Made by a program: the position numbers and the translations under genes
The notes under the pieces: generated by a model
The model's input: only the letters and a program-made list of their open reading frames with translations
The model's database searches: none
What the model was told of the DNA's origin: nothing
Assembly (NCBI RefSeq): GCF_018310695.1
Contig: NZ_JAGXCY010000031.1
Coordinates: forward strand, 1 to 53,170
DNA: 53,170 nucleotides
Direction of reading: 5' to 3'
From: Paenibacillus sp. Marseille-Q4541
Lineage (GTDB): Bacteria > Bacillota > Bacilli > Paenibacillales > Paenibacillaceae
Shown: piece after piece, positions 1-7,851 of the stretch
Position numbering within the stretch: the stretch's first letter is position 1
Layout of the letters: every line of letters begins with the position of its first letter

Positions 1-44
1 ATATAATAGTCCTATAAAATCATGATTTTATAGGACTATTATAT
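1..44. repeat. Perfect 44-bp palindrome at the window edge
   Basis: The first 22 bases are the exact reverse complement of bases 23-44, with no unpaired loop bases in the DNA. It is AT-rich with a GGAC/GTCC block in each arm. It lies beyond the terminator of the glycosyltransferase operon. It could be a bidirectional terminator for a gene left of the window, or an operator. The base run on its left is outside the window, so terminator function cannot be judged. Confidence 0.6.
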
Positions 45-169
45 TGAAATAAAGTCTATCATTAGTATCTTAAGAACTATTACTATAGAACTAGTATACA
101 GAGGTATATCTTGCCAGTAAAGTGTTTTATTTGGAGGTTATGCTATTGAGTTGTGAATAGATATAGAAA
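45..169. other. Intergenic stretch without a recognisable gene
   Basis: AT-rich sequence between the palindrome at 1-44 and the terminator at 170-192. I see no supported reading frame, RNA gene or clear promoter in it. Confidence 0.4.
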
Positions 170-192
170 AACCATCTTCAAAGAAGATGGTT
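170..192 (-). terminator. Intrinsic terminator of the flagellar/glycosyltransferase operon
   Basis: Ten-base arms (AACCATCTTC and GAAGATGGTT) enclose a three-base loop. On the minus strand the hairpin is followed by a short T run. It lies just beyond the stop codon at 211-213 that ends the frameshifted TPR tail. This supports the idea that the original gene ended at 211 and not at 597. Confidence 0.8.
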
Positions 193-210
193 TGGCTAAT
201 TATATTAACT

Positions 211-645
211 TTATTGTGTGACCGCTAGTAACTGCTCATAAAGGAACAGATTACAATTCTTAAGTTGTTTCATATAATCTTCCGCAAGTTCGTCTTCTCC
301 AACATATCTTAAGAAGTAACTGAGGTTATAGAGTGTTTCTGCATCTTCAGGATTTATTGATATCGCTTCTTCAAAAAATGGAATTACTTGATCGAGTTTC
401 TCATTCTCAAAATTAATTACACCTAGTGCAGTTAGAACTTTAGTCCGGTCTCCTTTTGAAAGCAGACTTGATTGATAAATTAAATCTTCTACACTATAAT
501 TTCTAGTTTTTTCAAAAATGACTTTCTTGCTATTCTCATCCTGATGATCTCTAATAAAACATATGACATCAAAAATATCACTGTTTTCAGCATCAATTAT
601 ATATTGGTAAATATCAAACTGTTGCTTAGCTGTCCATTGGAAAAA
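211..645 (-). pseudogene. Frameshifted C-terminal TPR tail of the glycosyltransferase/methyltransferase
   Basis: The frame ending in TAA at 211-213 is open back past position 640 and reads as protein. It contains FQWTAKQQFDIYQY and then a clear TPR-like unit (ALGVINFENEKLDQVIPFF, then AISINPEDAETLYNLSYF). It has no plausible start codon of its own. It joins the frame of the upstream gene if one base is added to the five-A run at 641-645 (T5 on the coding strand). The restored gene 211-1943 would encode 577 residues. I infer a real mutation, a slippage hotspot or a sequencing error; the sequence alone cannot separate these. Confidence 0.75.
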
Positions 646-1943
646 CTAGAAAGAGTTTCAATCAATGCACGGCTTTCTGGGGATTCTCGTAATGTCTTTC
701 CACCGATAGATACTTTACTAAAACCACTATCTTTAAATAATCGCTGTATAGATTCATAAGTAAAGAAACGTAAATGAGTACGATCTAATATCCCTGAATC
801 CTCATATGTCCAAGACCCATTTTTCAGCAAACCGAACATAACACTATGATGCATAATATTAGGTATACTAGCTAGAACTCGACCTGTTGGGCGTAAATAT
901 TTTTTGATATTTTTAATAGTGCTCCATGGATCAGATAAATGTTCTAATACGTCCGCAAAAATAATAAAGTCGAAATATTCTAGTTCATATGGTAGCTCAC
1001 CAGTTTGAATGTCAGCAGCCCTCACATCTGCAATCAGTGAAGCAATCTTTGCCGATTCGGGATTAAGTTCCAACCCAAAAATCTCAGCGTTTTTGTAATG
1101 GTGTTTTATATTAAGTAAAGTTCCTCCGCATGCACATCCCACCTCTAAAATCCTTAGGTTTGAACTGGAGTCCTCTCTTATCAAATCAACAATTTCACTA
1201 CGAATGTGTTGAGAATAATTAGGATTAAATCCCCACTTTTTTTCGAACTTTAAAGAATTAGTGTTTAATAGTTCAGCATACTTCCGTAGTTTCTCTCCAA
1301 AAGAAACACTACCATAGTGATGGATAAAAGTATTTCTGGATAACAATAATTTGTAACCTGCTAATCTAATTCTTAAGCTGTAATCATCGTCTTCATAGTT
1401 TCCAGGAGAAAACTGTTCATCCAAGAGACCAACCTTATCAATTACTTCCGATTTGATCAACATACAGAAGCCAACAAGTTTAAGTCTTTCTTCTAATTCC
1501 ACTGGGCTTGAACAATTAATAGATTCAGCAAAGTCATGCATACTACTCATGGAATCATATGATGTTTCTATTGCTTGTCCATAAGAAGAGTTATTTGTCA
1601 CACAACTAACTGCACCAATAGTTGAATCGCTATATAAAGCCTCTTTTAAGTTTTCCAGCCAATTACGTGTAACAACCGTATCATTATTTAACAATAAAAC
1701 TTCAGTGCCTGTCGCTATTTGAATACCTTGATTACAACCTGCAGGGAAACCTGTATTTTCGGAATTCATTATACAAATGAGATCTTCTTGTTGCTTCAGC
1801 CAATTTTTTGTCTCATCCGTAGAAGCATTATCAACTACTATAATTTCATAGCTTCCCGGCTCAGTGTAGAGTCTAATACTTTCAATACACTGTATCGTAT
1901 ATTCGATTTTATTGTGTGTCAGTATGATAATTGATGTTTTCAA
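597..1943 (-). CDS. Family 2 glycosyltransferase fused to a SAM-dependent methyltransferase, truncated by a frameshift
   Basis: Residues 1 to about 215 form a GT-A family 2 glycosyltransferase: the N-terminal SIIILTHN strand, VVDNASTDET, the NND nucleotide-sugar/metal motif at 86-88, and EDDD at 184-187. Residues about 262-420 form a class I methyltransferase with the SAM-binding EVGCACGG at 267-274 and an FADVLEHL motif. The reading frame stops at 597, but a TPR tail continues in another frame to 211 (see that entry). The start is TTG at 1943; no ATG fits, and a GAGGAG Shine-Dalgarno lies 11 bases upstream. It is the last gene after fliD-fliS-fliT and a second glycosyltransferase. From context, both probably glycosylate flagellin, the methyltransferase decorating the glycan. 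The sugar is not predictable. Confidence 0.85.
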   Translation of the reverse strand: MKTSIIILTHNKIEYTIQCIESIRLYTEPGSYEIIVVDNASTDETKNWLKQQEDLICIMNSENTGFPAGCNQGIQIATGTEVLLLNNDTVVTRNWLENLKEALYSDSTIGAVSCVTNNSSYGQAIETSYDSMSSMHDFAESINCSSPVELEERLKLVGFCMLIKSEVIDKVGLLDEQFSPGNYEDDDYSLRIRLAGYKLLLSRNTFIHHYGSVSFGEKLRKYAELLNTNSLKFEKKWGFNPNYSQHIRSEIVDLIREDSSSNLRILEVGCACGGTLLNIKHHYKNAEIFGLELNPESAKIASLIADVRAADIQTGELPYELEYFDFIIFADVLEHLSDPWSTIKNIKKYLRPTGRVLASIPNIMHHSVMFGLLKNGSWTYEDSGILDRTHLRFFTYESIQRLFKDSGFSKVSIGGKTLRESPESRALIETLSSFSNGQLSNSLIFTNI

Positions 1944-1959
1944 AGTTATGTTTGCTCCT

Positions 1960-3933
1960 CTATTTCATTAAGCTTGTTTTTGACCCGAACTGAAATGCCT
2001 CACTCAGAAAAGAAATAGAAGTATAACTTTCAAAGTGATCTTCAAATTGCTGAGCATACTTTTGCTTCATTTCAGAATCAGCATGCTTTATTAAAGGATA
2101 GTAGAGATGTAGTACTCTAGGGTTGTGATCTAAAGCCGTCGCAAGGAATTCTATACCGTCCTCTGTATTCCCGTGATTCATGCTGTATATTCCCAGATTT
2201 TCTAAGCTAAGGCCATTTAGTCCACCACTAGCATGAAGACTAGAGTAATAATTGAATGCCATCTCATATAAGCCGAGCTTATAGAAATAATTCGCTAACA
2301 TATTAATGAGCTCTGGATGGCCTGCTAATTGAATGAGATTATCATATGTCTCAAATTGTTGGGTTCTAAAGAGGGCTTGTGCTATTAAGAACAGTTCCTT
2401 ACTCCATGGTTCCCACAATTGGCTTTCTATCTTTTCTTCATGAAATAATCTATCTATGAGATCAAAAAAGCCTTCTTTATCATCATAGGAAGAGATAGCC
2501 TTAGTTAGATTTAAAAGGTTTTTGTTTTTCCAAATAAGTGCACCAGCTGTCGTATAAACCCACGAATTTTGAGATAGACTGAATTTATCTATCTGATCAG
2601 ACATTTTAGATATAAGAGTCATATCATTATTTATCAGCGCAAGCTCAACGACATCATTTTGTCGTAATTGATCTGACTCAATTCGTATTTTTTTGTAGTA
2701 ATTAACAAGTTCCAAATCACAAGTATTAAGTATTACCCTGTATAAAAAAGTTGCCTCGTAAGTATCATCCAGATTGTAGGTACGATCTAACATACTAATA
2801 ATGTTCTCTTTATGATCATGCTGAATTAACCATTCAATCAATCTAAATAAAATCTCAGCATTCAATTTATTGTGCTGCAGCAATTTTGACATCCAATATA
2901 TTGCTTCCTCATTACGGTTTAATCTAAAGTATAAATGAATAAGCTGAGTCACCGGAATATTGAAACCATACTCAGGACTCGTCAGCCAAGCAGCTTCATT
3001 TCTAGCCGATCTTTCCTCACTTAATTGAATAGCTCGTAAATAAAATCTTTCTGCTTCAGCAAAAAATCCGAATACTTCATAATGAATTCCACAAGTAGTA
3101 TGATACTCAGGGTAATCATGATATTTAGATAATTCATCCGTGATGAGTTTCCAGGAATCATCTATTCTATTACTTTTTGTGTACAAATTGATCAGATGCA
3201 TAACACAAAAAGGATACCAGCTTGTTGCTCCATTACTCATTTCTATGGCTTTCAAATAAGAAGCAATTGCTTTGCTCTCGTCTCCTTCAGAAACATACTG
3301 ATTTCCGAGAGTGAAATAATCATAGGCTATGAATTTCCCGCTTTTTAACATGCCCTCAAATATAGTCATATTTCGCTTATTTTTATTTTGTTTCTCAATT
3401 ATTTCCGCTTGATAGCCTGTATGATACATTTGTAAATTCACAGGCTTATGTCTTAATTCACCTTGCTCATCGCATAGTTGCTCATGTATTGGCCTGAAAT
3501 ATTTTACGCCTTGATGATTTAGAAATAAACGAGAGACAGGTGCTGTTGTTATACTTAGGTTCAAATTTTCATTTTTATATTGGTTTACTATAGTAACTGT
3601 ATATACAGTTCTTTTTTTGGGTTTCTCGTTCATAAGAAACTCTTTCCACTTAGTTAGTTGATCTTTAGACAAGTACTCATCTGCATCAATAACAAGTACC
3701 CACTTACAGGACGCTCGTCGGATTGATTCATTTCGTGCTTTTGAAAAGTCATGGCACCACTCAAAGTCATAAATAAGTTCAGTATAGCGGAGTGCAATTT
3801 CTTTTGTTCTATCAGTAGAACCGGTATCAACGACTATAATCTCATCAGCAATTTCTTTCACACTTTCAAGACAGCGTTCCAGCGTGTCTTCTTCATTCTT
3901 CACAATTAAACATACACTAAGTAGTTTCATCAT
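1960..3933 (-). CDS. Family 2 glycosyltransferase with a long TPR-like helical tail
   Basis: About 657 residues. The first 230 are a KdtX/WaaE-like family 2 glycosyltransferase: KLLSVCLIVKNEEDTLERCL, VVDTGSTDRT, the DAD metal motif at 83-85, and a FSKARNES stretch. The rest is a helical repeat region with TPR-like units, for example GNQYVSEGDESKAIASYLKA and NHGNTEDGIEFLATALDHNP. Such GT-plus-TPR proteins are common next to flagellar genes in Paenibacillaceae and are thought to modify flagellin at Ser/Thr. The start is uncertain. Two adjacent ATG codons (3933, 3930) follow a weak GGGCGG, while an in-frame TTG at 3954 overlaps the fliT stop as TTGA and could be translationally coupled. It is followed after 16 bases by the GT/methyltransferase gene. 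Confidence 0.85.
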   Translation of the reverse strand: MMKLLSVCLIVKNEEDTLERCLESVKEIADEIIVVDTGSTDRTKEIALRYTELIYDFEWCHDFSKARNESIRRASCKWVLVIDADEYLSKDQLTKWKEFLMNEKPKKRTVYTVTIVNQYKNENLNLSITTAPVSRLFLNHQGVKYFRPIHEQLCDEQGELRHKPVNLQMYHTGYQAEIIEKQNKNKRNMTIFEGMLKSGKFIAYDYFTLGNQYVSEGDESKAIASYLKAIEMSNGATSWYPFCVMHLINLYTKSNRIDDSWKLITDELSKYHDYPEYHTTCGIHYEVFGFFAEAERFYLRAIQLSEERSARNEAAWLTSPEYGFNIPVTQLIHLYFRLNRNEEAIYWMSKLLQHNKLNAEILFRLIEWLIQHDHKENIISMLDRTYNLDDTYEATFLYRVILNTCDLELVNYYKKIRIESDQLRQNDVVELALINNDMTLISKMSDQIDKFSLSQNSWVYTTAGALIWKNKNLLNLTKAISSYDDKEGFFDLIDRLFHEEKIESQLWEPWSKELFLIAQALFRTQQFETYDNLIQLAGHPELINMLANYFYKLGLYEMAFNYYSSLHASGGLNGLSLENLGIYSMNHGNTEDGIEFLATALDHNPRVLHLYYPLIKHADSEMKQKYAQQFEDHFESYTSISFLSEAFQFGSKTSLMK

Positions 3934-3950
3934 CTTTAACCGCCCATTAT

Positions 3951-4292
3951 TCAATTCTTACGATCAAAAAACATACTGTCCGGTGTATAGCTGCTGCTAT
4001 AAGCAGTCCGCTGTTCTCGTATAGATCCTTGTTTCAACAGCCACTCTCTGGCTTCATTTTTTAGAGCTTGCATTCGAGACAAAATAACACCATCATGAAC
4101 TATTAAGGCTCTTAGTCTCAGTTTTTCTGTTGAAGATAACTCATTTTTGTATATTTCAATTTTTTGCACTAAGTGCCCTGCCCGATCAACGTAATCTACT
4201 ATCTCTTCATACGTGGCTTGGTGCAAGTGATTTATCATTTGATTAATTAGGTGTTCGAGTTGATCGATATCACTCTTAGTTACCATACTCAT
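3951..4292 (-). CDS. fliT: FliT-like flagellar chaperone
   Basis: A 113-residue, mostly helical protein directly after fliS, where fliT lies in Bacillus. FliT-type proteins bind the filament cap protein FliD before export. Sequence conservation in this family is weak, so the call rests on position, size and the helical pattern. The ATG at 4292 overlaps the fliS stop codon as ATGA, which argues for translational coupling and against the longer frame to 4337, whose extra 15 codons would overlap fliS. The protein ends with a flexible segment rich in Ser and Tyr. Confidence 0.7.
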   Translation of the reverse strand: MSMVTKSDIDQLEHLINQMINHLHQATYEEIVDYVDRAGHLVQKIEIYKNELSSTEKLRLRALIVHDGVILSRMQALKNEAREWLLKQGSIREQRTAYSSSYTPDSMFFDRKN

Positions 4293-4684
4293 GCGTATTC
4301 TGCCCTTGTCGATTGAGTGCGTCCCGCTTGTTCCCATGCGTCTCTCATTTCAAGTAGGTGAGCGAGGACTTCTGATGCCGCCTTCTGATCTTTATGAACA
4401 TTCGCTTGGATGAGTTGATGAAGCATATACTCATAGATCTGGTGCAATCGGGTTGATATTTCATATTTGAAATCAAGTGAGGCAATCAGCTCATGTATGA
4501 TTGCTTGCGTTTTATTAAAAAAGGTGTTTGCCTTTTCAATATTATGTTCTTCTATTCCTTCAATACCTGCTTTAACGAAACGAATGGCTCCATCGTATAA
4601 CATAAGTAATAATTGAGAACGACTCGCTGTTTGCATTTTTGCTTGCTGGTATTTTTGTTGTGCGGAGATTAACAATTCATTCAC
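4289..4684 (-). CDS. fliS: Flagellin export chaperone FliS
   Basis: 131 residues, the usual size. It carries family signatures: an N-terminal QKYQQAKMQTASRSQLLLML segment, YDGAIRFV, and a C-terminal helix (LLEMRDAWEQA). FliS binds the C-terminal helices of flagellin in the cytoplasm and keeps it unfolded until it is exported. In Bacillus it also takes part in the FliW-CsrA-Hag feedback by keeping flagellin export-ready; csrA and fliW are 3 kb upstream here. It follows fliD by 8 bases and overlaps fliT by four bases. Confidence 0.95.
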   Translation of the reverse strand: MNELLISAQQKYQQAKMQTASRSQLLLMLYDGAIRFVKAGIEGIEEHNIEKANTFFNKTQAIIHELIASLDFKYEISTRLHQIYEYMLHQLIQANVHKDQKAASEVLAHLLEMRDAWEQAGRTQSTRAEYA

Positions 4685-4692
4685 TCCTTGTA

Positions 4693-6177
4693 TTAAGATG
4701 ACATACTTGTCAAACTGGAAGAGATGCTATTGTATTTATTCATTGCTGTTTCCATTGCAGTAAATTGTTTGTAGTATCTATTTTCCATTAGTGCCAATCT
4801 ACGGTTAACATCAGCAATTCGTTTATCAAAATCCTTTAACTGATCACCGATCTGACTCTGTGGGAGAAATGCAGCCGAAGGGTCACTACTGTAACGAGAT
4901 GTACCTGCACGATCTGACAAGGTCTGTAGTGTATCTTTACTAATCTTCTTTAAGCGGCTAAAAATCCCGTTTGTTTCGTTATACGCATCATTTTTTGCAG
5001 TTAAATTAGTTGTTGAGAACATAGACATCAGCTCATCTGATTTATTAGCTATCGCATCGCGTAGTTTTGTCTCATCAATAATAAGCTTACCTTTTTCTGT
5101 ATATCCACCTGTTGTAATTCCAAACTGAGCAAGATTCAGAAGGTTTCCATTCGCATCGGTCATGTCTGCAAATAGAGAAGTCCTCATATCAGCTAGTGCG
5201 GTAGAGAGAATTGAGTCGTTCTTGAGCATACCGCTTTTTGCTTTTTCTTCCCAAAGTTTGATTTCATCTTCTGACATATCTGCTTTTTGCTCTTTTGTAA
5301 GCGGCAAGTAAGTTCTATATCGTTCTTCACCTGTTTTATTGTTAAGTAGAGATAGAACATCATTATAGGAATCGACAAACGATTTAATTGTATCAAACAT
5401 CTTGTCTGTATCTTGTACTACTTCAATTCGAGTAGTTTGGCCAGTTGGACTAATTCCTGTCAGATTAAGTTCGACACCATTAATAGTAAAACGATTAGAG
5501 GATTGAGTCGTCTCAATCCCATTGATCGTGACAATAGCGTTAGAACCATTTTTATTTTCTTTTTTTCCTGCAAACATATCAAAAAATGTGCCGCCTACAG
5601 CTAAACTTTTTTCTCCTGTTTCTCTGTTTGTGAGTGATAGACTACCCGATGCACTATCGTAAATAGCTGTTACATTGGCTTCTTTATTTGTATTAATCTT
5701 ATTAATAAGAGAGTCAATGGTTTCATTATCTTCAAGTTTAATGCTGGTGGATCCAATAACAATATTATCATTGTAATTGGACACTCCATTGTTCTGATAG
5801 AAGTCTTTTATTGTTGTGTTACCCGCTACGCCTTTAAAACGATCATCTTGTTGTAGAAAGGTAGAAGCTGTTGCAAGACTCTTCACTTCAACACTTAGCA
5901 CTGCATTGCTTGCAGCTCCCGATGCTGTTGCAGTAAGTACGTTAGGGGCTCCCGATACATTTGTTTTCTTTGCATCAATTGAGCTGCTTAAGGATAAGGA
6001 ATTAAGCTTTTCCTGAAAGCTTACAATTTTCGAACTAACAGTCCGATAATCATTTCGCTTCCACTCTGTCAGCTGCTTTTGCTGATTAAGCTTATCTAAA
6101 GGAGCCTTTTGAGCAGTCATTAACTGCTTAACCATTGAATCAATATCCAGACCTGAGGCAAATCCACTTATTCTCAT
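4693..6177 (-). CDS. fliD: Flagellar filament cap protein FliD (HAP2)
   Basis: 494 residues, typical for the family. The N-terminal domain has the expected RISGFASGLDIDSMVKQLM, and the C-terminus ends in a coiled coil with DFDKRIADVNRRLALMENRY followed by a Tyr-containing FTAMETAMNKYNS stretch. FliD forms the pentameric cap that folds flagellin subunits at the filament tip. An FTINGVEL/GISPTGQTTRIEV stretch near residues 230-255 matches the central domain. The ATG at 6177 follows a GGAGGA Shine-Dalgarno. It lies in a flaG-fliD-fliS-fliT-glycosyltransferase operon downstream of the flaG promoter. Confidence 0.97.
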   Translation of the reverse strand: MRISGFASGLDIDSMVKQLMTAQKAPLDKLNQQKQLTEWKRNDYRTVSSKIVSFQEKLNSLSLSSSIDAKKTNVSGAPNVLTATASGAASNAVLSVEVKSLATASTFLQQDDRFKGVAGNTTIKDFYQNNGVSNYNDNIVIGSTSIKLEDNETIDSLINKINTNKEANVTAIYDSASGSLSLTNRETGEKSLAVGGTFFDMFAGKKENKNGSNAIVTINGIETTQSSNRFTINGVELNLTGISPTGQTTRIEVVQDTDKMFDTIKSFVDSYNDVLSLLNNKTGEERYRTYLPLTKEQKADMSEDEIKLWEEKAKSGMLKNDSILSTALADMRTSLFADMTDANGNLLNLAQFGITTGGYTEKGKLIIDETKLRDAIANKSDELMSMFSTTNLTAKNDAYNETNGIFSRLKKISKDTLQTLSDRAGTSRYSSDPSAAFLPQSQIGDQLKDFDKRIADVNRRLALMENRYYKQFTAMETAMNKYNSISSSLTSMSS

Positions 6178-6198
6178 AACAATTCCTCCTTGCTGTAA

Positions 6199-6555
6199 TT
6201 AAGCCTTTTTATCGATAACCAGTCCGTTAATCTCCATAAAACTAGCTACCATATCTAACAGCTTCTCTCTAGGTACCTCCCTAATAAGTTCACCTGATTG
6301 CTTATCGTACACTTTGATCATGACCGCATGGGTTTGTTCGTGTACCGCGAACTCAAAAGATCTTTCTGCTCCTTGCACTTTCTTAATGGTTTGTTCTAAT
6401 TCCTGAATGGCTGCCTTTTCTTCTTGCGAAAGCCGAGCAATACTAAGATCAGGAGATACAGCACCTCGTGAAGATGCGTAATCCATTTGAGCCCTTTGAT
6501 CTATTCTGGATGATGTATTCCCGACATTCATATTTCCCGAAATTCGATGATCCAA
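6199..6555 (-). CDS. flaG: FlaG family protein
   Basis: 118 residues. The C-terminal half carries the FlaG domain: FEFAVHEQTHAVMIKVYD, then SGELIREVPREKLLDMVASF. The first 55 residues are low in conservation, as usual. FlaG (YvyC in Bacillus) is encoded between flagellin and fliD and affects filament length in some species; its mechanism is not settled. The start is TTG at 6555 with a GGGGGA Shine-Dalgarno six bases upstream. A sigma-D-like promoter at 6620-6646 gives it expression separate from hag, whose terminator overlaps that promoter. Confidence 0.9.
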   Translation of the reverse strand: MDHRISGNMNVGNTSSRIDQRAQMDYASSRGAVSPDLSIARLSQEEKAAIQELEQTIKKVQGAERSFEFAVHEQTHAVMIKVYDKQSGELIREVPREKLLDMVASFMEINGLVIDKKA

Positions 6556-6619
6556 GAAACTTCCCCCTTTATAAATATCGACTTACATACACTTTCTGAT
6601 ATTAGATTAATTATCTTAT

Positions 6620-6646
6620 ATATCGGTATAACCTCCGGATATGTGA
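6620..6646 (-). promoter_or_regulatory. Sigma-D-like promoter of flaG-fliD-fliS-fliT
   Basis: Minus-strand -10 ACCGATAT (6620-6627) fits the motility sigma consensus GCCGATAT. The -35 position, 15 bases away, is TCAC (6643-6646), a partial match to TAAA. The hag promoter has the same TTCAC at the same distance from an identical CGATATATA block. The -35 falls in the T run of the hag terminator. Confidence 0.6.
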
Positions 6647-6659
6647 AGAAAAAACAAAA

Positions 6660-6687
6660 AAGAGACCTTGAAAATTCAAGGCCTCTT
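6660..6687 (-). terminator. Intrinsic terminator of hag
   Basis: An imperfect inverted repeat (GAGGCCTTGAA against TTCAAGGTCTC on the minus strand, one mismatch) lies about 20 bases after the flagellin stop codon. It is followed on the minus strand by a long T-rich run. Confidence 0.85.
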
Positions 6688-6705
6688 CTAAGTGAAAAAT
6701 ATAGA

Positions 6706-7479
6706 TTAACGAAGCAAGGAAAGAACGCCTTGCGGATTAGAGTTTGCTTGTGCCAACATGGATTGGGAAGCTTGAAGAAGGATATTGTTTTTAGACAAAG
6801 CAACCATTTCCTTCGCCATGTCTGTGTCACGAATACGGGACTCAGATGCAGTCAAATTCTCTGTAGTTGTACCAAGGTTGTTAGAAGTGTATTCCAAACG
6901 ATTTTGTACCGCACCCAGTTTACCTCGTTCTGTTGCAACACCTTTGATAGCGTCATTTACCTTATCCAAGGTTACAGCGCTGTCTAGACCTACAAAACTA
7001 GTAGTATTAATTGCTGCGATAGTAATCAAAGTTCCTTTATCGTCAGTTGCAATTCCAACACCAGCAGTATTATTGATGTTAATTCCGTTAAATGTAGTGT
7101 TAGACATGATGTTATCGATTTGGCTTGTAAGTTCTTTAAGTTCTTGGCCAATGTTTGCTTTATCTGTATCAGTGTAAGTACCGTTTGTTTCTTGTACTTT
7201 CAGTTCTTTCATACGACTTAGCATTGAAGATACTTCGTTCAGAGCACCCTCAGCTGTTTGTACGTAAGAGATACCATCTTGAGTGTTACGTTGTGCTTGC
7301 TCAAGACCACGGATTTGACCGCGCATATTCTCGGAAATGGATAGACCTGCTGCATCGTCAGCCGCACGGTTAATGCGAAGACCGGAAGACAGTTTCTCCA
7401 TGTTTTTGCTTGCTGCTGTGTTATTCAGACCCATGTTACGGTGAGTGTTTACTGCCGGAATATTGTGATTGATAATCAT
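6706..7479 (-). CDS. hag: Flagellin
   Basis: 257 residues, the main filament protein. The N-terminal D0/D1 signature is intact (IINHNIPAVNTHRNMGLNN, then KLSSGLRINRAADDAAGLSI), and so is the C-terminus (NILLQASQSMLAQANSNPQG, then LSLLR). The surface-exposed middle is only about 60 residues, so this is a minimal flagellin with little or no D2/D3. It has Ser/Thr residues in the middle that could accept glycans from the transferases at 597-3933. The ATG follows GGGAGG at nine bases. The leader carries a CsrA hairpin and a sigma-D-like promoter; a terminator follows at 6660-6687, so it is transcribed on its own. Confidence 0.98.
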   Translation of the reverse strand: MIINHNIPAVNTHRNMGLNNTAASKNMEKLSSGLRINRAADDAAGLSISENMRGQIRGLEQAQRNTQDGISYVQTAEGALNEVSSMLSRMKELKVQETNGTYTDTDKANIGQELKELTSQIDNIMSNTTFNGININNTAGVGIATDDKGTLITIAAINTTSFVGLDSAVTLDKVNDAIKGVATERGKLGAVQNRLEYTSNNLGTTTENLTASESRIRDTDMAKEMVALSKNNILLQASQSMLAQANSNPQGVLSLLR

Positions 7480-7486
7480 TGATAAT

Positions 7487-7524
7487 TTCCTCCCTGAAAT
7501 TGGTTTATGCCCACATCCTTGTGG
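7487..7524 (-). promoter_or_regulatory. CsrA-binding sites in the hag leader
   Basis: On the minus strand, positions 7524-7511 read CCACAAGGATGTGG. A four-pair stem presents AAGGAT in the loop and matches the CsrA consensus ACARGGAUGU base for base in its core. A second GGA lies in CAGGGAGG over the Shine-Dalgarno (7489-7494). In B. subtilis two such sites let CsrA block hag translation. Here csrA is the next gene upstream, so the same feedback is expected. Confidence 0.8.
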
Positions 7525-7575
7525 TAGCGTATCTTCACAGGTCGGCCGCCCTGAAGAATTACCGCTGTACTATAT

Positions 7576-7602
7576 ATATCGTCCAGCTTTCAGGGATTGT
7601 GA
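7576..7602 (-). promoter_or_regulatory. Sigma-D-like promoter of hag
   Basis: The minus-strand -10 GACGATAT (7576-7583) resembles GCCGATAT, with TCAC (7599-7602) fifteen bases upstream in place of TAAA. The TTCAC-17-CGATATATA layout is the same as upstream of flaG. The -35 element is weak, so the call relies on spacing, the shared motif and the gene it precedes. Confidence 0.6.
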
Positions 7603-7620
7603 ATAGCAATTTGAACTTTT

Positions 7621-7851
7621 TTATTCTTTTTTTGACAGAGAAGTAAGAAGGTTCTGAAGCTGATGGATATCAATCACCGCTTCTTGGTTCGTACGCTCAA
7701 TTTCTTCATAGATTTCTTTACGATAGATGTCTACATGTCTCGGAGCCTTCACACCAATCCGCACGGTTTCTGAATCGACTCCAAGAATGGTAATCTCAAT
7801 GTCTTCGCCAATCATAATCGACTCGCCTTTTTTGCGTGACAATACCAACAT
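7621..7851 (-). CDS. csrA: Carbon storage regulator CsrA
   Basis: 76 residues, matching the family. It begins MLVLSRKKGESIMIGEDIEI, carries GVDSETVRIGVKAPRHVDIY, and has an extended helical C-terminus like that of Bacillus CsrA. It is an RNA-binding homodimer that recognises GGA in hairpin loops and blocks ribosome access; in Bacillus its main target is the hag leader. Its start codon overlaps the end of fliW, so the protein and its antagonist are made together. The target hairpin is only 100 bases downstream of the csrA stop codon. Confidence 0.97.
   Translation of the reverse strand: MLVLSRKKGESIMIGEDIEITILGVDSETVRIGVKAPRHVDIYRKEIYEEIERTNQEAVIDIHQLQNLLTSLSKKE

Noticed and set aside
6547..6987. 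146-codon plus-strand frame over the flagellin end
   Set aside because: It spans the hag terminator and the antisense of the conserved flagellin C-terminus; no ribosome site or domain.
7511..7595. CCCTGAA/TTCAGGG repeat in the hag leader as a regulatory stem
   Set aside because: The arms are only seven bases, and one overlaps the promoter so it would not be transcribed in full. The CsrA hairpin is the better-supported structure.
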